From RPQJ01 sp963696545 (GTDB lineage Bacteria; Pseudomonadota; Gammaproteobacteria; Steroidobacterales; Steroidobacteraceae), in assembly GCA_963696545.1 (NCBI GenBank), contig CAVOKQ010000010.1:1-37533 (forward strand): a DNA stretch of 37,533 nt, read 5' to 3'. This document shows positions 32,265 to 37,533 of the stretch, one piece after another (the stretch's first letter is position 1; every line of letters begins with the position of its first letter). The notes under the pieces were generated by a model that did not search any database, was not told where the DNA came from, and saw nothing but the letters and a program-made list of their open reading frames with translations. The translations under genes and the position numbers were made by a program.

Positions 32265-33446
32265 TCACGCGCCCGGCAGGTCGAGAATGTGTTTGGCAAC
32301 GACGTTGAGCTGCACTTCGCTCGTGCCGCCTTCGATCGAATTGCCCTTGCTGCGCAGCCAGGTGCGTGCAACCTCGCCGTCTTTCGAGCGGGGCCCTTCC
32401 CACTCGAGCGCGTCCGCGCCGCCGCTCGACACCATGAGCTCCCAGCGCCGCTTGTTGAGCTCGGCGCCGTAATACTTCAGTGCCGAGGCAACGGCCGGGT
32501 GTCCCTGGCCGCGGCGCGCCCGATCGGCGGTCATCTCGAGCCAGGCGGCAAACGCGGCTTCATCGACCTCGAAGCTGGCGAGCTGGCTGCGCAGGCTCAA
32601 GTCCAGCAGGCGACCCTGCGCATCGACACCGACGGACTCGACGGCGAGTTGCCCCGCCGATTTCTCGGTCGAGGCGCTGCCGATGCTGCTGATCATTTCG
32701 CGTTCGTGCGTCAGCAGGTACTTGGCGATCGACCAGCCACCGTGCAACTCGCCCACAAGGTTGCCGGCCGGCACTTTCACGTTGTCGAAGAACGTCTCGC
32801 AGAACGGCGACTTGCCGGAAATCAGCAGCGTGGGTCGTGCGGTAACGCCGGGCGTTCGCATGTCGAACAGCAGGAAGCTTATTCCGGCCTGCTTGCGGGC
32901 ACTGTCCGTGCGCACCAGGCAGAAGATCCAGTCCGCCTCATCTGCGTATGACGTCCACACCTTCTGCCCGTTGACGATGAAGTGGTCACCCACGAGCTCG
33001 GCCCGCGTCGCGAGCGATGCCAGGTCGGAACCTGCATTTGGCTCTGAATAGCCCTGGCACCAGCGAATCTCGCCCCTGGCGATCTTCGGCAAGTGCTCGA
33101 GCCGCTGCTCCTCGGAACCGTACTTCAGCAATACCGGTCCGAGCATCCAGATGCCGAAGCTGTACAGCGGCAGCCGACAGCCGAGCGCATTCATTTCCTG
33201 CTTGAGCACGGCCGCCTCGTCCTTACCGAGGCCACCGCCGCCATAGGCCTTGGGCCACGCCGGCACGGTCCAGCCTCGCTCGACCATGCGCTCGAACCAC
33301 ACCCGCTGGCCCTCGGACTGGAACCGTGGGTTCCTGCCGCCCCAGTACATGTCCGCGTCCTTGACGATTGGACGGCGCATTTCCTCCGGGCAGTTTGCCT
33401 CGAGCCAGGCGCTTGTCTCCGCGCGGAATGCCTCGATATCGCTCAT
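32265..33446 (-). CDS. Acyl-CoA dehydrogenase, large subunit-type
   Basis: A 393-residue partner of the downstream gene. ATG 33446 follows AGAGG, so the longer frame to 33470 is rejected. Characteristic blocks are the N-terminal EAFRAETSAWLEANCPEEMR, the FAD/substrate loop RWCQGYSEPNAGSDLASLATRAELVGDHFIVNGQKVWTSYADEADWIFCLVRT, and the end GNSIEGGTSEVQLNVVAKHILDLP. That layout is typical of the FAD-binding partner of heteromeric acyl-CoA dehydrogenases. No thiolase, CoA ligase or regulator is in view, so the substrate cannot be named. It is the first gene of the leftward operon. Confidence 0.93.
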   Translation of the reverse strand: MSDIEAFRAETSAWLEANCPEEMRRPIVKDADMYWGGRNPRFQSEGQRVWFERMVERGWTVPAWPKAYGGGGLGKDEAAVLKQEMNALGCRLPLYSFGIWMLGPVLLKYGSEEQRLEHLPKIARGEIRWCQGYSEPNAGSDLASLATRAELVGDHFIVNGQKVWTSYADEADWIFCLVRTDSARKQAGISFLLFDMRTPGVTARPTLLISGKSPFCETFFDNVKVPAGNLVGELHGGWSIAKYLLTHEREMISSIGSASTEKSAGQLAVESVGVDAQGRLLDLSLRSQLASFEVDEAAFAAWLEMTADRARRGQGHPAVASALKYYGAELNKRRWELMVSSGGADALEWEGPRSKDGEVARTWLRSKGNSIEGGTSEVQLNVVAKHILDLPGA

Positions 33447-33727
33447 TTCAACCTCTTTTACCTGCGTCAATGCCAGGGCGTCACGCCGATGCCCCGTCGA
33501 AAACCTGACAGTTACTCATCGGAGACACATTATCGCATCCACAATGATGCGCCCGGACGTGCGGCGCTTTCGCGTCCTGCATCGCTGCGGATCAGCCAGC
33601 GCGTCATTGTGCTGCCGTTCGCGCAGTCGACGGGCTGCAGGACCTGGACAATGTGCGGGCGCTTGCCTTGCCTCGCAGGCACGCCGGGCGTACCTTCGAT
33701 CCGGACCCCAAGACCCGAGACGAGTAT

Positions 33728-34018
33728 ATGAAATCCATCCGTTTCCTGTCCGCCGCAACGATCGTCCCGCTGGCCGCGATGTGGCTCGCAGCCCCGGCGG
33801 CCACCGCCGACGTAGTCACGGGCACCGTCACACCGCAGGGAGCCGCGGTTGTCATCGTCGATTCGACCGGCGCTGTCGTCGCAAAGCTGCCCGCCGGGCC
33901 GTACCAACTGCAGCTGCCGGTCGGCAAGTTCAAGGCCCGCTGCACGGCGCCAAAGGAGCGCGAGCAGGAGTTCCTGAGCCTCTCCGATCCCGTGACCGTC
34001 AACATCAACTGCGGCTGA
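33728..34018 (+). CDS. Small exported protein of unknown function
   Basis: A 96-residue protein from ATG 33728. The signal peptide is RFLSAATIVPLAAMWLAAPAATA. The mature part (VVTGTVTPQGAAVVIVDSTGAVVAKLPAGPYQLQLPVGKFKARCTAPK) has the rhythm of a small carboxypeptidase-regulatory or prealbumin-like beta-sandwich, with Cys at the end (KARCTA and INCG) that could form one disulphide. The gene sits 10 bp before the membrane-protein gene and is likely co-transcribed. The 33447-33727 interval upstream holds the promoters of two divergent units but no recognisable consensus. Confidence 0.75.
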   Translation: MKSIRFLSAATIVPLAAMWLAAPAATADVVTGTVTPQGAAVVIVDSTGAVVAKLPAGPYQLQLPVGKFKARCTAPKEREQEFLSLSDPVTVNINCG

Positions 34019-34028
34019 TTCAAAGGCC

Positions 34029-35087
34029 ATGACCGACACACCCCGGCAACCGGACCCCGGCGGCGGCGACTCGCCGCCACCCGTCCCGCGTCACGCCGCG
34101 GGCTGGCGCGCGAACTTCCGGCTCGCGGCCGACATCGTCAGCACCCTCGCGATACCGATCGTGACGGTCGCGGCGACAGTGCTCGGCTTGTACGCCACCA
34201 ACTCGCTCCGCGAACGCGAAATCGAGATCGCCAGGCAGAACAACCTGCAGTCGCTGATGAATCAGCGGGAGCAGTCGGAGACCGCACTGCGCTCCGCGAT
34301 GTTCAAGGAACTCGTCGGCCCGCTGCTGCAGACCGGAATCGAAGCTCCGGCACGCGGTGAGCAGGCGGACCTGCCGCGCGCCCAGCGCCTCGCGCTGCTC
34401 GCCGAGCTGCTGACCCTGAATTTCCACGAGCACTTCGAGCTCGGTCCGCTGCTCAGGTACGTGGACACGCTTCCCGGCCAGACCGAGGACTCACGCACTC
34501 GGCTGCGCAGCACGGCGCGACGTGTGATCTCCCGCCAGTTGGCACCGATGCTCGTCGCCGGCGACGCCACGCAGGGCCAGAGCCCGGGCTTCCTCGAGAT
34601 CTCCCTGAACTCCGCAGTCGCAGAACCCGCGGACGCACTGCAGTCGTGCACGATTCCGGGCTCGACCTCGCCGCCACCCGCTGGTCCGTTCGCGCTCGAC
34701 TGCTCCATTACGGCGGCGGGCACGCCGCTGCACGTCACCTCGCCGGACGGCCGCGACCGGCTGCAGATCAGCTTCCGCGCCGTGCGCTGGACCGACCAGA
34801 CGGTGGGGGTCTATGCGCTGCTGCTCGACCAGAAGGGTGCCCGCGAGGCCAACACGCCGCCGATCGAATTCACGCTCTCGCCGTACTCGTTCCCGTTCTC
34901 TGACAACACGCTGCTCTCGAGCGGCAACCGTTTCGGCATCTATCTCACGCGCATCGACATCATCCCCGACGTCGCGCGCGTGATGCGCCTGTCGTTCGTC
35001 TGGTTCCCGCGGGACTTCGTGCCCCCGCGCGAGCGGCCGCTGGATCTCGACCTGAGCCCGGCGCTAACAAAGCCGTCGGCACCCTGA
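34029..35087 (+). CDS. Membrane-anchored protein of unknown function
   Basis: A 352-residue protein. A Pro/Gly-rich cytoplasmic N-terminus (residues 1-34) precedes one membrane helix (VSTLAIPIVTVAATVLGLYAT, residues 38-58). A coiled-coil segment follows (REREIEIARQNNLQSLMNQREQSETALRSAMFKELVG). Then come helical regions and a Thr/Ser/Pro-rich beta domain that includes two Cys (SCTIPG and DCSIT). No catalytic motif is recognised. It shares the neighbourhood of two uncharacterised genes on the same strand. Confidence 0.75.
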   Translation: MTDTPRQPDPGGGDSPPPVPRHAAGWRANFRLAADIVSTLAIPIVTVAATVLGLYATNSLREREIEIARQNNLQSLMNQREQSETALRSAMFKELVGPLLQTGIEAPARGEQADLPRAQRLALLAELLTLNFHEHFELGPLLRYVDTLPGQTEDSRTRLRSTARRVISRQLAPMLVAGDATQGQSPGFLEISLNSAVAEPADALQSCTIPGSTSPPPAGPFALDCSITAAGTPLHVTSPDGRDRLQISFRAVRWTDQTVGVYALLLDQKGAREANTPPIEFTLSPYSFPFSDNTLLSSGNRFGIYLTRIDIIPDVARVMRLSFVWFPRDFVPPRERPLDLDLSPALTKPSAP

Positions 35088-35128
35088 CACGGCGGCCGCA
35101 CGCTCCACGATCGACCGGTCCCGACGAC

Positions 35129-35524
35129 GTGACCTCCCCCGCCTCCCCCGACCTCGAACACTTCATCCGCAGCACTCTCGGCTGCAAGTGCCCGGACGAG
35201 GTCTTTCAGTCGATCACGACCGGCCGCGCCGACAGTCACACACGTCTCGTGGTCGGCAACCGCCTGCTGATCTACGTGATCGAGACTGCGCCGGGTTGCG
35301 CCGCAGCCAAGGCCGTGTCCAGACTGGCAGAACAGGGACTGGCGGATCGAAATGCGCAGCAGCTCAACCGCTTCCGCCTGGTGGTCGCCACAACGCAGCC
35401 GACACTGATCCTCGCCGACGCGCTGGCGAACTTCGCCGAGGCGACGGGCACCGACGGCCACGCCCACCTGCACGTGCTCGCCACCGACCAGCTGCCACCC
35501 GAACTCCGGCGCAGCCAAGCCTGA
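35129..35524 (+). CDS. Conserved protein with a CxC motif
   Basis: A 131-residue protein (GTG start at 35129). Near the N-terminus, SPDLEHFIRSTLGCKCPDEVFQSI contains a CxC pair, a pattern I recall from small uncharacterised proteobacterial proteins. The rest alternates strand and helix: HTRLVVGNRLLIYVIETAPG, NRFRLVVATTQPTLILADAL and HAHLHVLATDQLP. The two Cys could bind a metal. The predicted fold is alpha/beta, cytoplasmic and soluble. It lies 41 bp downstream of the membrane-protein gene on the same strand. Confidence 0.75.
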   Translation: MTSPASPDLEHFIRSTLGCKCPDEVFQSITTGRADSHTRLVVGNRLLIYVIETAPGCAAAKAVSRLAEQGLADRNAQQLNRFRLVVATTQPTLILADALANFAEATGTDGHAHLHVLATDQLPPELRRSQA

Positions 35525-35550
35525 CCCGTTTGGTACTGCACCCTGCTGCG

Positions 35551-35946
35551 ATGATCTTCACCGAAGAGAACCTCACCTTTCGTCGCGAAGGCGACCGCTG
35601 GCGCAGCATTGAGCGTCCGGAACTCCTGATGCTCGAGGGCGGCCTCCTAGGCGTCGCCGTGCGACGCGAGCTCGCTCAGCGTGCGTCTGCCTTCGTCCCC
35701 GCCGCAGAGCCACAGGACAGCGACAGCGACCCCGGCGCGCGGCCGGGGTCGGTCAGGCTCGAGCGTGGGGCAGGACTCGGAACCGGTGCCCCTCAGTCGC
35801 CTCAGCCCACAAGGGTCACGATGGTGTCGCGGAAGCTGCCGTCGACCCACAGGCCGCGCGACTTGTTGACCATTTCAATGTACTCGCGGTCCTGCAGCAG
35901 CGCCGCGTTCAACTGCACCGACTTGTCGAGGCTCTCCAGGTCGTAG
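35551..35946 (+). CDS. Doubtful ORF overlapping an antisense gene
   Basis: ATG 35551 starts MIFTEENLTFRREGDRWRSIERPELLMLEGG. This first stretch of about 45 residues has a protein-like composition; afterwards it becomes Pro/Arg/Gly filler. The frame runs through the antisense gene at 35802-36104. It may be a truncated gene, or chance. Confidence 0.25.
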   Translation: MIFTEENLTFRREGDRWRSIERPELLMLEGGLLGVAVRRELAQRASAFVPAAEPQDSDSDPGARPGSVRLERGAGLGTGAPQSPQPTRVTMVSRKLPSTHRPRDLLTISMYSRSCSSAAFNCTDLSRLSRS

Positions 35947-36104
35947 AACCAGTGAACGCTGCCGGTGCCGAACAATTCGACGCCGCACTTCATGTTCAGC
36001 GAATGGCGCTTGTTGAGATACGAAGTGACCTCAGCGGCGAATTGCACAGCCGCGGGCATGTCGGCCACGTGCTTGACGGCAGCCCTGCGTTCAAAGCGGA
36101 ACAT
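35802..36104 (-). CDS. Conserved small protein of unknown function
   Basis: A 100-residue soluble protein. FRFERRAAVKHVADMPAAVQFAAEVTSYLNKRHSLNMKCGVELFGTGSVHWFYDLESLDKSVQLNAALLQDREYIEMVNKSRGLWVDGSFRDTIV shows the alternating strand-helix pattern of a dimeric ferredoxin-like barrel. Relatives are annotated only as hypothetical. No metal or catalytic motif is evident. The upstream sequence (TAGGGGGAT on the minus strand) may serve as ribosome site. Confidence 0.8.
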   Translation of the reverse strand: MFRFERRAAVKHVADMPAAVQFAAEVTSYLNKRHSLNMKCGVELFGTGSVHWFYDLESLDKSVQLNAALLQDREYIEMVNKSRGLWVDGSFRDTIVTLVG

Positions 36105-37450
36105 AGCATCCCCCTATTTGAAAAGTGAACGGTTGTCGTCCGGCGACCATCGGTGTCCTTCGTGCTGTTTCGCGGAGGGCAGCCGACAATCCGCCGGGCG
36201 TGTGCGCATATGTGCGCCGAACTGTATCCACGGCAATTCGCACAAGTGGAGGGGATGTCGCTGTCACGTTTTTCTGCAGCGAACCACGCTGGAGTCCGCG
36301 ACCAGCCTCCATGCCCACTCGTCCCTGCCCAACCCCTCCGAGGCGCTGCTGTGCAGCGCGAGCCCGCGCCGCGACCGTCCCGCCTTAGATCGGAATCTTT
36401 ACCCCCCACCCCTCTCTCAGTGCAGGCGCCCTGCACGCCCCCGGCCCCTCCGCACGCCCCGCCCAGTCGTACGGCGGCAGTTCCACCGACAGTTCCTTGA
36501 GCACCTGCTCGAGCCGCGGCCCTGCTGCGTGCGGCAACTCGTAAATACGCGGGCGCCCCAGATTGCAGGTTCATTGTTGGGATTCGTCTCCTACGGTACA
36601 AAATAGTCCGGCGGAGTCCACTTGCTCGTGTCGTCGACGAGCGAGAGCTTTCGCGGTTTGCTGCGTCCTGTGCAGACATCGGTGTCCTTTCTAGAAACCA
36701 TGTCGTACTCTGTTCCAGTCCACTTGACCCGATTCTGGCTGCAGCTAGGTGACGTCCTTGACGTCCCAGTCATTGATTCCACGTACGCGCGCATTTCCAG
36801 TGCTTACGTCAATTGCACCGGCGGCCATGAATTCCCCGCCTGACCCGGCTCGAAAGCAGCTTGGTGAACCCTGGATCCCACAATACATATGTCCTTCGCA
36901 TAGAAATTCAGCTTGGCTCGCGTTGAGCGCATGGTTTTCAAGTCAACCAGGAATAGCCGGCTGAACTGGTTTCGGACGATCACGGCGGCACGTGTCTTTG
37001 ACGTTGGCCAGGAAATCGAAATGCCATCCTCGGTACTCCTCCAGACCAACTGGAGGTGCAGACTCCTGTCCGCGGTAGGTCAGCTCGGTCGACGATGGCA
37101 TGTTTCCCGCCGCTTGCGGTCTTCAGCGACTGGACAGTGGAAATCACCTGCAGTTTGCTGCTCCGCGAGCGAGAGCGTTAGCGTCGTCACCGGTACTGAA
37201 GAAGTCGATTGACCACTGCTGGCCGTGCCACTCGCAGCTGACTCCCCCTACTCTGCCACGGCTGCGTCTGCCTGCGCCGCGACGATCGGCAATGCAGCGC
37301 AAAACACCATGACGACAGATGTCAGTTGATGGAGACCGAGCGCTCCCCTCTTTGCATCTCATTGCGTGCCCCTTGTGCGTTCTGAAGTACTGCGTGTACT
37401 TGACGTCGCGTAACCGCGTCGCGCCTTGGCCATTTACCCGACGTTAGCTG
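36105..37450. other. Gene-poor, less GC-rich region with eroded frames
   Basis: Nothing coding is supported in 36105-36590. From about 36590 the DNA looks visibly less GC-rich than the rest of the window. On the minus strand, the frame 36804-37049 encodes QFSRLFLVDLKTMRSTRAKLNFYAKDICIVGSRV. The frame 36591-36794 ends DTSKWTPPDYFVP. Both have a protein-like composition but lie in different frames without starts or known families. They may be one gene broken by a frameshift, or two small exported proteins that have lost their 5' ends. Confidence 0.4.
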
Positions 37451-37533
37451 CTAAGTCTTCGCCAGCTCGACGTTTATTCTCTTCGCCGACCGGTTCGCGT
37501 CGATCATCCCCCATATCCACAGCAGCGGCGTCG
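37451..37533 (-). CDS. C-terminal end of a membrane protein (partial)
   Basis: A minus-strand frame enters from the right edge and stops at TAG 37453-37451. It ends LLWIWGMIDANRSAKRINVE and LAKT. The 'WIWG.IDA.R.AK..N' ending is typical of TM2-domain or small DUF membrane proteins, where a last membrane helix is followed by a short basic tail. The rest lies outside the window. Confidence 0.5.
   Translation of the reverse strand, partial: TPLLWIWGMIDANRSAKRINVELAKT

Overview
This is a GC-rich chromosomal stretch from a proteobacterium, most likely a gammaproteobacterium of the Xanthomonadales/Nevskiales/Steroidobacter type. I infer this from protein style, codon use and a near-canonical gammaproteobacterial dif site, not from a database search. 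I found no rRNA, tRNA or CRISPR array.

Bases 1-6855 are ordinary housekeeping and envelope genes: a secreted protein of unknown function, a DUF937 protein, an outer-membrane barrel, an NlpC/P60 endopeptidase, an NADP-dependent oxidoreductase, an HU-like histone, a repeat lipoprotein and a CbbY-type HAD phosphatase.

Bases 6899-8433 are the most striking part. A 28-bp sequence at 8406-8433 matches the E. coli dif site at 25 of 28 positions. Two partial copies to its left (6899 and 7706) keep the XerC arm and central region but have unrelated XerD arms. This is the pattern left by elements that integrate at dif through the host XerCD recombinases. The two enclosed segments each carry one gene: an NTF2-like protein, and a helix-turn-helix protein resembling phage DUF3653/XafT Xer-activation factors. 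Candidate FtsK-orienting (KOPS) motifs switch strand across this point, so the window probably spans the chromosome terminus.

Bases 8460-17050 are an eroded accessory zone: an AbrB-Doc toxin-antitoxin pair with its own promoter and palindrome, two DUF6508 copies flanking a frameshifted polyamine-binding-protein gene, mosaic repeats, a coiled-coil protein, a rearranged HTH gene, and remnants of IS21 and of a CFI-box-CTERM protein. A few intact genes (alpha/beta hydrolase, SRPBCC, DUF883, small membrane proteins) lie among them.

Bases 17378-25000 return to housekeeping genes (YjbQ, a small membrane protein, a RibD-like reductase, envelope proteins). They are interrupted by a 609-bp miniature ISL3-type element inserted in the A-tract of a terminator. 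An ExaC/AldB-type aldehyde dehydrogenase follows with its usual DUF779 partner and a glutathione transferase.

Bases 25192-30354 hold a four-gene operon: a TonB-domain protein with a degenerate receiver domain, a membrane Hpt/HATPase kinase, a CheY-like regulator and a CheX-like phosphatase. It looks like a self-contained phosphorelay coupled to an envelope-spanning protein, with no CheW or chemoreceptor. Bases 30403-33446 carry two small envelope proteins and a pair of acyl-CoA dehydrogenases that probably form a heteromeric enzyme. The remainder is poorly characterised genes and, from about 36.1 kb, a less GC-rich eroded region ending in the tail of a membrane-protein gene.
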